64,000 nt of DNA from Propionivibrio hellwigii (GTDB taxonomy: Bacteria; Pseudomonadota; Gammaproteobacteria; Burkholderiales; Rhodocyclaceae), in the NCBI RefSeq assembly GCF_041770905.1, contig NZ_JBEUWX010000002.1, forward strand, positions 1,364,001 to 1,428,000, written 5' to 3'. Position numbers and translations under genes: made by a program. The notes beneath the pieces were generated by a model. It made no database searches, was not told the DNA's origin, and saw only the letters and a program-made list of their open reading frames with translations. Of this stretch, positions 1 through 8,707 are shown in pieces; within the stretch, counting starts at the first letter, position 1; each line of letters opens with the position of its first letter.

Positions 1-245
1 GGCGCCGTATCCGATGCCGCATTACCCTGATCCGGATCCGCGTCCGTCACGCCCGTTCCGGCTCTCACCGCAGGCTTATGAAAATTCGTCGTCGCCCGGC
101 CTGACACAAACGCCGGCCGGCCTGTATTGCTGTCGGTAACGCCAGCAGATTTACCGGCACCGCCAGCGGGCGGGCTTGCCAAGGGATTGAGCGTAGAACG
201 CTGACCGTCCGTATCACGGCCAAAGAGATTCGATTTGCTGAACAT
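1..245 (-). CDS. N-terminal part of a hypothetical low-complexity protein (cut by window edge)
   Basis: The reading frame opens at an ATG at 245 (minus strand) and runs off the left edge without a stop, giving 81 residues. A strong ribosome-binding site, AAGGAAGGA, lies just upstream of the ATG. The visible part starts MFSKSNLFGRD and is rich in Gly, Ala, Pro, Ser and Thr with no predicted membrane segment, so it looks like a disordered N-terminal tail. Bactofilin-type cytoskeletal proteins of betaproteobacteria often begin with a short MF-K head and a disordered tail, but the beta-helical core would lie outside the window, so this identity is only a guess. The gene is divergent from glrK. 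Confidence 0.5.
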   Translation of the reverse strand, partial: MFSKSNLFGRDTDGQRSTLNPLASPPAGGAGKSAGVTDSNTGRPAFVSGRATTNFHKPAVRAGTGVTDADPDQGNAASDTA

Positions 246-669
246 GCGCTTCCTTCCTTTCGAAAACAACCAACAAAAATAATGCCTGGACTTGGAAAAG
301 TTTTGACTGCATGTTTCGTGCCAAAAAGAGACTTCCCCTTGATTAATAATAAATTATTGAAATAATAAATAAAATTTCTTCGTCGGGCTCTAGAAAAAAC
401 GTCACCATAAAACGACAAAAATTCATGCGTTAATAAAAAATATTTATTTTTCAATCGGCTACCGTGTCGCCAAAGCACGACAAACTGACGGATAAAAATA
501 TATCTACTCATTCGGCATCAAATTCCTTCAATTATCTTTTATAGTGAAGCGTCGCATGACGATGCAACAATGCACGCCTGCCCGATGACACGTTTCTCTG
601 CGGTTTGGGCATATCTTCCATGCCTGCTTTTACACTTCACCGTCTATGTAAATAAGCGAACCTTGTTTT
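246..669. other. Divergent intergenic region, AT-rich
   Basis: This 424-bp stretch separates the minus-strand gene from glrK. The section around 330-380 and 430-460 is strongly AT-rich (runs of AATAATAAAT), unlike the surrounding GC-rich coding DNA, and is the natural place for divergent promoters. I see no convincing RNA gene or ORF here; the short ORFs that exist have no family resemblance. Confidence 0.4.
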
Positions 670-2085
670 GTGCGCTCCATAATCCGCATTTCCTTTCGCC
701 AAAGCATGCTGGCCGGTCTTCTGCTGATCGCCGCCCTGCTTGGTTGGGCGACGCTGCGTAGTTGGCTGCTACTCGAATATTCCATTGCGCAAAGCCAGCT
801 AACCAGCGATTACGCCCTGCAACTCAACGATACGATGCAGGAACTCTCGCAGAGCACCATTGACCTCGAACGAACAGTACGCCAGTTCATCGTACTCAAG
901 GATGCCGCGCTGCTGGTACGCTTCGACGCCAACGCCAATCGTTGCCTTGCTGCCGTTTCGCGCCTGCGTCAAATTCCCCGACTGGCGTCGGAGGCTCCCA
1001 TCAACGACTGGACGACCGCATTGAGCGACCTTAGCGGCCAGCTCCGCAACGCCGAATCGCCCGAAGCACTGCAAGCGACGCTGGATCGCCTTAACGAGAT
1101 CAACGGTACGATCGACCGGAAGAATCGCCAATGGATTGATGAACAATACGCGTCGATTCGCACAAAACTCCAGCAAAACCGCGTTCAGATGGCCGGATCA
1201 ATCATCACCAGTTTCATTGGCGCTTTTATCGTCGCACTGCTCATGAGCCGCTGGCTGACGCGCCCTGTCGAAAAACTGGAGGCGTCGATCGCTCGCCTAG
1301 GCGAAGGCTGTTTCCACGATCCCATCGAAGTTCGCGGCCCTGCCGACCTGCGCCGCATCGGTCACCGCCTCGACTGGCTGCGTCAACGTCTCGACGAGCT
1401 GGAAACAGGCCGTGAGCAGACGCTGCGGCACGTTTCCCACGAACTCAAAACACCGCTGACCGCTTTGCGTGAGGGCATTGCCCTGCTGGAAGAAGAAGTC
1501 GTCGGCAGCCTTGATGATTCGCAAAAAGAAGTCGTCGATATCCTCCAACACAATATCCTGATCCTGCAAAGGCATATTGAAAACCTGCTCCGTCTCAATG
1601 CGCTCGCCCTCGAAACCCGCCATCTAAACCGCCAGCCGGTTGTGCTGACAGAACTTCTGTCATCCGTTGCCGCCGACCGCGAACTGCACGCGCAGTCCCG
1701 CCAGGTAAACATCGTCTGCCAGGCGCCTGAGTCTAGCTGCCTGCTCGATGCGGAAAAGCTGCGCGTCGTACTTGACAATCTCCTGTCCAACGCGATCGAT
1801 TTCAGCCCAAGCGGCGGCAACATCAATCTTGACGCCAAAATTGAGGGCGGTATTCTGCGCATCGTCTGCGCTGACCAGGGGCCAGGCGTTGCCCTCGAAG
1901 ACTACGAACGGATTTTCGAGCCCTTTGTCCAGGGAAAACGCGCTGCACCCGCGGCCAGGCGAGGCAGCGGCGTCGGTCTGTCGATCGCGCGCGAACTGAT
2001 AACGGCGATGGACGGCCAGATTCGTTTACTACCGAATGACGGGCACACGCCTGGTGCTGCATTTGAAATCAGCCTGCCCAAATAA
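670..2085 (+). CDS. glrK: Sensor histidine kinase GlrK/QseE-like
   Basis: A 471-residue membrane histidine kinase. A GTG start at 670 gives an N-terminal transmembrane helix (about residues 12-35), a periplasmic sensor region (36-175), a second helix (176-194, SFIGAFIVALLMS), a HAMP linker (195-245), a HisKA dimerisation box with the phospho-acceptor His257 in RHVSHELKTPLTAL, and a HATPase domain with N box (DNLLSNAIDFS), DQGPG and GVGLSIA motifs. It is followed by a lipoprotein and a sigma-54 response regulator, the same order as glrK-qseG-glrR of Enterobacteria, where the system senses envelope stress and drives small-RNA and rpoE expression. Assignment to this family rests on both the sequence and the gene order; the signal sensed here is not known. 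Confidence 0.85.
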   Translation: MRSIIRISFRQSMLAGLLLIAALLGWATLRSWLLLEYSIAQSQLTSDYALQLNDTMQELSQSTIDLERTVRQFIVLKDAALLVRFDANANRCLAAVSRLRQIPRLASEAPINDWTTALSDLSGQLRNAESPEALQATLDRLNEINGTIDRKNRQWIDEQYASIRTKLQQNRVQMAGSIITSFIGAFIVALLMSRWLTRPVEKLEASIARLGEGCFHDPIEVRGPADLRRIGHRLDWLRQRLDELETGREQTLRHVSHELKTPLTALREGIALLEEEVVGSLDDSQKEVVDILQHNILILQRHIENLLRLNALALETRHLNRQPVVLTELLSSVAADRELHAQSRQVNIVCQAPESSCLLDAEKLRVVLDNLLSNAIDFSPSGGNINLDAKIEGGILRIVCADQGPGVALEDYERIFEPFVQGKRAAPAARRGSGVGLSIARELITAMDGQIRLLPNDGHTPGAAFEISLPK

Positions 2086-2214
2086 ACATCAACCGCCATT
2101 GAGCAGACGCATAGACACATAGACACTACGGCAAATAAAACACAAATGAATAATTTTTACGCAAACACGATACGCGGCTTTCTGCCGAGAAAACTGCCAA
2201 TCCTCCTGTACAGA

Positions 2215-2820
2215 ATGGGTAATGCCAGACCGGAAGCCATCGCACACTGTTGGCCTGCCTCTCTCAGTCGCCCTGCCTCTCTCAGTCGCCGCCATCGCCA
2301 CCACTTACGCCGCCTGTTACCGGTACTGGCGGCAACCTTGCTTACCGCGTGCACCGCGCTGGCTGAATTGGGTGAGAACAGCACCGCTGCCGATTCACAG
2401 TACGGCCTGATGAGCTATTTCCAGCAACTTCAGCGCATGACACCGCAGGCGCTCGCCCGCGAACGCAGCCGCCTGACGCCGACACCCCAGTCACCCGCCG
2501 CGCAAGTTCGTCTAGCCATGCTGCTCGGTCAGACGCATGCTCCGAATGACTTAAGCCGGGCCAACGGCCTTTTAGGCGCGCTGATGAAATCAAACGCACC
2601 AGAGGCCGTCAGACTGCACCCACTGATTCAACTGCTCTCGGCGCAATACCATGAACGTGCAAAAACCGAAGCGCAAAATGAGAAACTGGCCCAGCAGCTC
2701 AAAGAAAGCCAGCAGCAGAACGAGAAACTGCAAGAAAAACTCAGCGCCATTGCGGATATCGAGAACACACTGCAATCGCGCCCACGCAACAGCAGATCAA
2801 CATCACGACGTACAAGATGA
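2215..2820 (+). CDS. QseG-like lipoprotein between kinase and regulator
   Basis: A protein of 201 residues from the ATG at 2215 (a longer start at 2146 exists but only lengthens the region before the signal peptide). The segment LLPVLAATLLTAC is a lipoprotein signal with lipobox LTAC, so the mature protein should be anchored in the outer membrane by Cys. The C-terminal third is a charged, Gln/Glu/Lys-rich coiled coil (from about ERAKTEAQNEKL to the IADIENTLQSR end), as in YfhG/QseG proteins that modulate GlrK. The stop codon overlaps the start of glrR (ATGA), so translation is probably coupled. Oddities are an exact 18-bp tandem duplication in the signal-peptide region and a long basic stretch before the hydrophobic core. 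Confidence 0.7.
   Translation: MGNARPEAIAHCWPASLSRPASLSRRHRHHLRRLLPVLAATLLTACTALAELGENSTAADSQYGLMSYFQQLQRMTPQALARERSRLTPTPQSPAAQVRLAMLLGQTHAPNDLSRANGLLGALMKSNAPEAVRLHPLIQLLSAQYHERAKTEAQNEKLAQQLKESQQQNEKLQEKLSAIADIENTLQSRPRNSRSTSRRTR
2254..2289 (+). repeat. 18-bp perfect tandem duplication inside the lipoprotein signal region
   Basis: The 18-bp unit beginning CCTGCCTCTC occurs twice in a row (2254-2271 and 2272-2289). It is in frame, so the protein carries the peptide PASLSR twice. Copy-number change would lengthen or shorten the N-terminus by six residues without a frameshift. Confidence 0.9.
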
Positions 2821-4226
2821 ATACGCAGAACACTACGCCCCCCCATATCCTGGTCGTCGACGATGATCCCGGTATCCTGCGCCTGCTGACTATGCGTCTG
2901 CGCTCCTGGGGATGCCGCGTATCCACCGCCGCCACCGCTGAGGAAGCGTTGGCGCGCATTGCCATCGACCCGCCGCAGCTCCTGCTCAGCGACGTTCGCC
3001 TACCCGGCAAGGACGGCGCTGAGCTTTTCGAGGAAATCCGCAAAACGCGCCCCATGCTGCCCGTCATTCTGATGACGGCACACGGCACCATTCCCGATGC
3101 CGTCGAAGCCATGTCACGCGGCGTGTTCGGCTACCTGACTAAACCCTTCGACAGCCAGGCGCTGCACGAAAAAATCGAGCAGGCGCTGAAACTATCTCCC
3201 AACGGCAACGAAGCGACCGCCGCAGATGGTGAAATCTGGCAAGAAGACATCGTCTATCGCAGCCACAGCATGGCCGCCCTGCTTGAAGAAGCACGCGTCG
3301 TCGCTGCCTCCGACGCCAGCGTACTGATCCGCGGCGCCAGCGGCACCGGCAAGGAGCTTCTGGCACGCGCCATTCACCGCGCCAGCCGGCGCGCCAATGC
3401 ACCTTTCGTCGCCATCAATTGCGGCGCCATTCCCGAACAGCTGCTTGAATCCGAACTGTTCGGCCATGTACGCGGCGCATTCACGGGAGCGGTCAGTGAG
3501 CACGATGGCCTGTTCCGCGCCGCGGACGGCGGCACGCTGTTTCTCGATGAAATCGGCGATATGCCGCTGCCACTGCAGGTCAAGCTGCTGCGCGTGCTCG
3601 AAGAGCGCGCCGTCCGCCCGGTCGGTGCAACGCACAGCGAACCCGTTGATGTCCGCCTGCTCACCGCCACCCATCGCGACCTGGAAAATGCACTGGCCGA
3701 AGGCCAGTTCCGCGAAGACCTCTATTACCGCATCGACGTCGTCACGCTAACCCTGCCAAGCCTTGAAGAACGACGGGAAGATATTCCCGCATTGGTTGCC
3801 CACTTCATCCGGCAGATTGCCGAAAAATACGACAAAAATATCAGCGGGATCGCCCCCGACGCTATGGCTGCGCTCGCCGGCGCAAGCTGGCCGGGCAACA
3901 TTCGTCAGTTGTTCAACGTCGTTGAGCAATGCTGCGCATTGGCGACAACGACGCTGATCACCCTGCCGCTGGTTCAGCGCGCCCTGCGCTCACCCGCCAT
4001 GGATGCGCTTTCCTACGCCGACGCCAAGCAGCGCTTTGAGCGCAACTATCTGGTGCAGCTGTTAAAACTCACTGACGGTAATGTTGCCGATGCCGCCCGC
4101 ATCGCCGATCGCAACCGGACCGAGTTTTACCGCCTGCTACGCAAGCATGAGCTGACCCCCAGCATGTTCCGCGGCGATAGCGACGCGGAAATCCCCGCCG
4201 AAAACGCACCGCCCAGCAAGGACTGA
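2817..4226 (+). CDS. glrR: Sigma-54-dependent response regulator GlrR/QseF-like
   Basis: A 469-residue NtrC-type activator. The receiver domain (residues 10-125) has the acidic pocket VVDDD, the phospho-acceptor Asp59 in LLSDVRLPG and Lys in YLTKPF. The AAA+ domain (about 150-385) has Walker A GASGTGKE, the sigma-54 contact loop GAFTGA, Walker B GGTLFLDEIGD and the arginine-finger region. The C-terminus ends in a Fis-like helix-turn-helix (DGNVADAARIADRNRTEFYRLLRKH). Its ATG overlaps the stop of the lipoprotein gene. In this family the phosphorylated protein activates sigma-54 promoters in response to GlrK. It converges with the minus-strand gene that follows, with 16 bp between the stops and no clear terminator. 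Confidence 0.9.
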   Translation: MNTQNTTPPHILVVDDDPGILRLLTMRLRSWGCRVSTAATAEEALARIAIDPPQLLLSDVRLPGKDGAELFEEIRKTRPMLPVILMTAHGTIPDAVEAMSRGVFGYLTKPFDSQALHEKIEQALKLSPNGNEATAADGEIWQEDIVYRSHSMAALLEEARVVAASDASVLIRGASGTGKELLARAIHRASRRANAPFVAINCGAIPEQLLESELFGHVRGAFTGAVSEHDGLFRAADGGTLFLDEIGDMPLPLQVKLLRVLEERAVRPVGATHSEPVDVRLLTATHRDLENALAEGQFREDLYYRIDVVTLTLPSLEERREDIPALVAHFIRQIAEKYDKNISGIAPDAMAALAGASWPGNIRQLFNVVEQCCALATTTLITLPLVQRALRSPAMDALSYADAKQRFERNYLVQLLKLTDGNVADAARIADRNRTEFYRLLRKHELTPSMFRGDSDAEIPAENAPPSKD

Positions 4227-4242
4227 AAGACAGCCATTGACG

Positions 4243-5211
4243 TTACTTGATCCAGCCGCTGGCAAAATCCTCCACCGTCCGCGCCAGTTTATGCGGATCG
4301 TGGCGAATATAATCAGTTGCGCTGGTGAAATCGCGTTCGATGACCTTGATCCCGCTCGCCATAAGCGCCGCGCGGTCGCGCAGCACAACGGGCGTTTTGC
4401 CTTCCGCCCGATATTTTTCAACCAGATCGGGACGCAGCGCACCGCTATTGACCAGCAGGTAATTCAAGCGCCCCGGCCCCAAATAGCGTTCGACCACGCG
4501 CACGAAATCTTCGACGGCAAAACCATCGGTCTCGCCGCGCTTGGTCATGATATTGCAGACATAGACGATCTTGGCATGCGCCGCCCCCAGAGCCTCGCCC
4601 ATACCGGCGCACAGCAGGTTGGGAACGATGCTGGTATAAAGGTCGCCCGGGCCAATAATGATGTAGTCGGAATTCTCAATCGCCTCGCGGGCGCGCGGAT
4701 TCAGCCGCCCGCCCCCGAGCAGAAAAGCCTCCTGAATCGGAATGCCGACATCGCGCATTGGCATATCGATATGCGTCTCACCGATGATCTGCTCGCCATT
4801 TTCCAGCGTCACGCCCAAACTGACATCGTCGAGCGTGACGGGAATGACTTTACCGCGCACATCAAACATGACAGACAGTTCCTCAATGCCGCGTTCAAAA
4901 TTCCCCATAATGTCCGAGAGCGCCGTCAGCAACAGATTGCCGACGGTATGCCCAGCAATGCCACTGCCCTCCTTGAAGCGATATTCAAAAAGCCGACGCA
5001 CGATCTCGGTATCACCGGACAAAGCGACAATGGCGCGCCGGATATCGCCGGGCGGCAGGATGCCGAACTCGTCACGCAGTTCGCCCGACGATCCGCCGGA
5101 ATCGGCCATGCTGACAATCGCCGCCAGATTGAGCTCCGGATTTTTGCCAAGGCCGGACAGCACATGGAAGGTACCCGTACCGCCGCCAATGGTTGTGATA
5201 TTGCATTTCAT
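4243..5211 (-). CDS. yvcK: YvcK/CofD-family protein (UDP-GlcNAc-binding, gluconeogenesis factor type)
   Basis: A 322-residue protein with the family's N-terminal glycine-rich nucleotide site TIGGGTGTFHVLSGL, the ADSGGSSGELRDEFG segment and the PPGDIRRAIVAL motif, plus GPGDLYTSI in the middle. It belongs to the CofD/YvcK fold; members in Bacillus and Mycobacterium bind UDP-sugars and are needed for growth on gluconeogenic carbon and for cell-wall precursor balance. It is a stand-alone gene here, without rapZ or whiA beside it, and is divergent from the TIR gene across 128 bp. Whether it shares the peptidoglycan role in this organism is unknown. The start ATG at 5211 begins MKCNITTIGGG, directly before the first beta strand. 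Confidence 0.85.
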   Translation of the reverse strand: MKCNITTIGGGTGTFHVLSGLGKNPELNLAAIVSMADSGGSSGELRDEFGILPPGDIRRAIVALSGDTEIVRRLFEYRFKEGSGIAGHTVGNLLLTALSDIMGNFERGIEELSVMFDVRGKVIPVTLDDVSLGVTLENGEQIIGETHIDMPMRDVGIPIQEAFLLGGGRLNPRAREAIENSDYIIIGPGDLYTSIVPNLLCAGMGEALGAAHAKIVYVCNIMTKRGETDGFAVEDFVRVVERYLGPGRLNYLLVNSGALRPDLVEKYRAEGKTPVVLRDRAALMASGIKVIERDFTSATDYIRHDPHKLARTVEDFASGWIK

Positions 5212-5339
5212 GGGCTGCTTTCTATGAATCCGTCGGCATTATACGGCTCACGAAACACACCGACTTACAGCCATACGTCGCCGCACCGCCCGGATGGTTT
5301 GCCCCAATTCCCAATCCCCCTTTGATACAGGCCATACTC

Positions 5340-8300
5340 ATGGAAACCAGCGCCCATACGCTTGAAAAACGCTACAAAGCTTTTATCAGCTACAGCCACG
5401 CCGATAACCAGGCGCAAGGGCGCAAATGGGCGGACTGGCTGCACCACACGCTGGAAACGTACCCGATTTCTGCCGAACTTATCGGCAAGACCAATCAGTA
5501 CGGGCAAAAAATTCCGGCGCAAATTTATCCGGTCTTTCAGGATGAAAAAGAACTCTCCGCCAACGCCAATCTAAGCGCTTCATTACAAAGCGCACTCGAT
5601 CGCGCCGAGTTTTTGGTTTATCTCAGCTCACCGCATTCAGCCCGTTCGCTTTACGTCCAGGAAGAAATCCGGCATTTCAAGAAAACAGGCAAAAGCCAAC
5701 GCATCATTGCCTTGATTCTGCGTGGCGAACCTGAATATGGCGAAACACAGACGGAACGGCAATGTTTTCCCGATGTGCTGCGCTTTGGCGTCGATGCCGA
5801 AGGCAATATTCTCTATCAGCAGCGGGAAGAAGCGTTGGCCGCTGATGTCCGCCTGCCGCACAGTACGGAAGAAGGCTTCACGTCCGCAGCAGCCTATCGC
5901 CATTATTTGCAGGAACAGAAGCTTCCTGCCAAACAGATCAAGCAAAATATCGAGGAATACCAAGAACGCCTCAATCTGGCCAAGCTGAAAATTATCGCCG
6001 GCATTCTGGGCGTGCCGCTCAATGAGCTGACCCAGCGCGACCAGGCTTATGAGCTGGAGCGCGTCAAGCGTAAAAACCGCATAATCAAATGGGTCACCAG
6101 CGCGATCTCCGCACTAGCCATTCTGGCGGGCATTTCCGGCATCTATGCCTGGAATCAAAAGAACGAAGCGCAGAAAAATCTGGCGCAGTCACTCTATGCG
6201 TCAGGAATCAACAAGCTGGCGCAGAACGAATATGGCGACCCAGCCGCCTATATTGCCGCCGCCGTGCGCAATGGCAGCGACAACGCTATCCTGTTTGCCG
6301 AATCCATGCTGGCCATCAAAAACGATATGGTGCTGCTGCCCAACATACTTGCGGCCAATGCGGTTTTCAGTCCGGATGGCCGCTATGTTGCCGGTCTCGC
6401 CGGTACGGGCGCCCATCATTTTGAACTGCAATTGTGGGATGCGCGCACCCGGCACAGGCTGGCGGACATCGAAAAAATCACCGCCCATCGCGCCTACAAA
6501 CCCGTATTTGACGGCAACAACGATCTATATGCGATGAACGACCAGAACGAAATCATTCGCTACCAGATCGGCACGCGGAAAACCAATGTCGTTTATCGGC
6601 AAGCCGGGTCAGGAGACTTCACGTTGATGGGCGTCAGCCCGAACGGGCGATGGCTTGCCGTGCGTCAGTTCAACCCGGAAACCCTCACCCTAGTCGCCAA
6701 TGGCAAAGATCAGGCCAGGCTGAACTTGCCCGCACCGCACGACGCAATCATACATATCCTGTTTTCACCAGACAGCACGACTGCTCTCATGCTGTTCTCC
6801 CACGCTGATAGAAGCGACGGGCAAATTTTTTATTTGGAAGACGATCGGCCAGAAACACGGATTCCTTTCGAGTTGCCGAAAAAAATATCCGGCGCTGATT
6901 TCTCTCCCGATGGGAAATACATCCTCTTCTCGGCAAACACGGCCAACGCGAACCACTACACCATACTGGACAGGCAGAATGGACGCAGCCGGCCGCTACA
7001 AACGCAAGACAGATTGTATGACCGGGTGACTTTTAACCCCGATAGCGCAAGCATCGTCGCCATCAGCGACCAAGGCTACGACCTTTACGACAGCCGAACA
7101 GGCGAGCGGCAAGCCTCTCACGCCTTGCCGTTGGCGGATTTACGTCGCGTGCTCTGGAAAAACGACGCCGACCTTTCGCCCGACCAGACCCAGCGGATCG
7201 TGACGCTCAATAAGCAAACGTATCTGCAAAATATCGGCGGCAGAAACCTGCTGATCAATGAGCAGCATATTGCCCCCGATGCCCGGCAGGTGCTTGCGGA
7301 TGCAAAAGGCGCCCATTGGCTGATCCTTCAGGCCGATGGGAAGACACTCTCCAGAATCGACCTCGAAAGCGGTGCCCGTCAGCCAGAATTTATTCTTCTT
7401 CCTGAAGAAACAGCCTATTTGCGCATTTTGGAAAACAATCTGTTAATGGCGGTCTCTCGACAAAAAACCGTACGTTTTTTTGATGCCGATACCGCGCAGG
7501 CCGTTGGCAAAGCCACCCCGACACAGGCGCGCAGAATTCTGCTCAAACGCGATCACTCGCAGTTCCTCGCCCGTACGGGCGACAATGGCTTTGCCATCTG
7601 GAATGTCCGTGACGGCGCCGAAATCATGCGTTACAGCCAGCCCAAACCGTTAGAAAACTTTATCGCCGACAGCAATTTTGAACGGCTGCTCGTTGCCAGC
7701 AAAGAAGGCTGGACGCTTTCCGACCTGACTGGCAAGAAAATTCTTCTGGAAGGCAAAGGCAGCCTGAGCAACGCCGCATTCAGCCCGGACGGCCGCTGGC
7801 TGGCGCTGGGGTACAGCGAAGGGCGCGCCGATGTTTACGATCTTGAACATTTCAAGAAGCATTTCAGCCTACCTACCATTGCTTCCCCAATCCTGCTTTT
7901 CAGTCACGATGGAAAAACGCTTCTGGCGTCGGAAAATACCCGCCGACTTCATTTCTGGCATACCCGCGATAGGCGCGCTTATGGGCAAACGGTGCCCGTT
8001 TCTCCGTACACGAAACTGCTGGATTTTTCCGCAGACAATCGTAAGCTTTTTCTGCAAGACAATACCGACGAGGCGCTGGCGCCCGCAATCAAAATCATCG
8101 ATACCAGCAGCGGCAACCTGATTTCCCTGCCCTTTGCCGCAGGAATGTATGACAGCATCCAGCTGCTGGACGCGGACAATCGCATTGCGACCGTACAGAA
8201 GCTCCCGGAAGGCTATCAGGTACAAATCTGGCAAACGCCCGGCCAACAGCGGATCGCGCCCGAACAGATTGCCGAAGATCTGGAAGCCTTCTACGGACGC

Positions 8301-8693
8301 CAATACGACCCACAAACCGGCACAATCAATGATTACAAAGGTAAAAAGCCGTTCAACACCTGGTATTCCCAGGATATTTATACGCGTCCCGTCGCACCCG
8401 ATGCACGCACCACCGTCATACAGGTCATCGAGCGCATGTTGCCCATAGAAAATACGGACAGTCTGCAATTGCTGGCGTCCGCTTACTTCTACCATCCGTT
8501 GGCGCGCGCGGGACTCGCCGAATACTTCAACCGCCAGCCTCAGGCCGGCGCGCTGAGCGCCGAACTTGCCCGTCTGACCCGCCTGCAATTGGCGGGTCTG
8601 GAAAATGCCCAGCTGAAAGCGCAGACTGAAGCCATCCTGAGCCACCTTGCACAAACGCCGCCCCCCGCCAACTCTGAAAACGCCGGCCAATAA
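5340..8693 (+). CDS. TIR-domain protein with transmembrane helix and WD40-like propeller
   Basis: A 1,117-residue protein starting at the ATG at 5340; a TTG at 5322 would add only six residues. Residues 10-150 form a TIR domain: KAFISYSHAD strand and box 1, then LVYLSSPHSARSLYVQEEI, where Glu109 sits at the position of the catalytic glutamate of NAD-cleaving TIR domains. Residues 183-245 are charged and helical, 249-269 form one transmembrane helix (WVTSAISALAILAG), and the rest carries repeated FSPDGRWLA/NPDS-type blades typical of a WD40-like beta propeller, presumably extracytoplasmic or a sensor platform. There is no P-loop NTPase, so it is not a STAND protein. It leads a three-gene unit with 14- and 11-bp gaps. 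Family knowledge says bacterial TIR domains deplete or signal with NAD+ in phage defence; that role here is inferred. Confidence 0.85.
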   Translation: METSAHTLEKRYKAFISYSHADNQAQGRKWADWLHHTLETYPISAELIGKTNQYGQKIPAQIYPVFQDEKELSANANLSASLQSALDRAEFLVYLSSPHSARSLYVQEEIRHFKKTGKSQRIIALILRGEPEYGETQTERQCFPDVLRFGVDAEGNILYQQREEALAADVRLPHSTEEGFTSAAAYRHYLQEQKLPAKQIKQNIEEYQERLNLAKLKIIAGILGVPLNELTQRDQAYELERVKRKNRIIKWVTSAISALAILAGISGIYAWNQKNEAQKNLAQSLYASGINKLAQNEYGDPAAYIAAAVRNGSDNAILFAESMLAIKNDMVLLPNILAANAVFSPDGRYVAGLAGTGAHHFELQLWDARTRHRLADIEKITAHRAYKPVFDGNNDLYAMNDQNEIIRYQIGTRKTNVVYRQAGSGDFTLMGVSPNGRWLAVRQFNPETLTLVANGKDQARLNLPAPHDAIIHILFSPDSTTALMLFSHADRSDGQIFYLEDDRPETRIPFELPKKISGADFSPDGKYILFSANTANANHYTILDRQNGRSRPLQTQDRLYDRVTFNPDSASIVAISDQGYDLYDSRTGERQASHALPLADLRRVLWKNDADLSPDQTQRIVTLNKQTYLQNIGGRNLLINEQHIAPDARQVLADAKGAHWLILQADGKTLSRIDLESGARQPEFILLPEETAYLRILENNLLMAVSRQKTVRFFDADTAQAVGKATPTQARRILLKRDHSQFLARTGDNGFAIWNVRDGAEIMRYSQPKPLENFIADSNFERLLVASKEGWTLSDLTGKKILLEGKGSLSNAAFSPDGRWLALGYSEGRADVYDLEHFKKHFSLPTIASPILLFSHDGKTLLASENTRRLHFWHTRDRRAYGQTVPVSPYTKLLDFSADNRKLFLQDNTDEALAPAIKIIDTSSGNLISLPFAAGMYDSIQLLDADNRIATVQKLPEGYQVQIWQTPGQQRIAPEQIAEDLEAFYGRQYDPQTGTINDYKGKKPFNTWYSQDIYTRPVAPDARTTVIQVIERMLPIENTDSLQLLASAYFYHPLARAGLAEYFNRQPQAGALSAELARLTRLQLAGLENAQLKAQTEAILSHLAQTPPPANSENAGQ

Positions 8694-8707
8694 CGGAAAG
8701 CCTCTTT

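Noticed and set aside
4237..5325. 362-residue plus-strand frame opposite the YvcK gene
   Set aside because: It is antisense to a clear family member, has no recognisable motif, and such shadow frames are common in GC-rich DNA.
5340..8693. STAND/NLR-type TIR NTPase
   Set aside because: No Walker A or B motif between TIR and the repeats; the middle is a single membrane helix.
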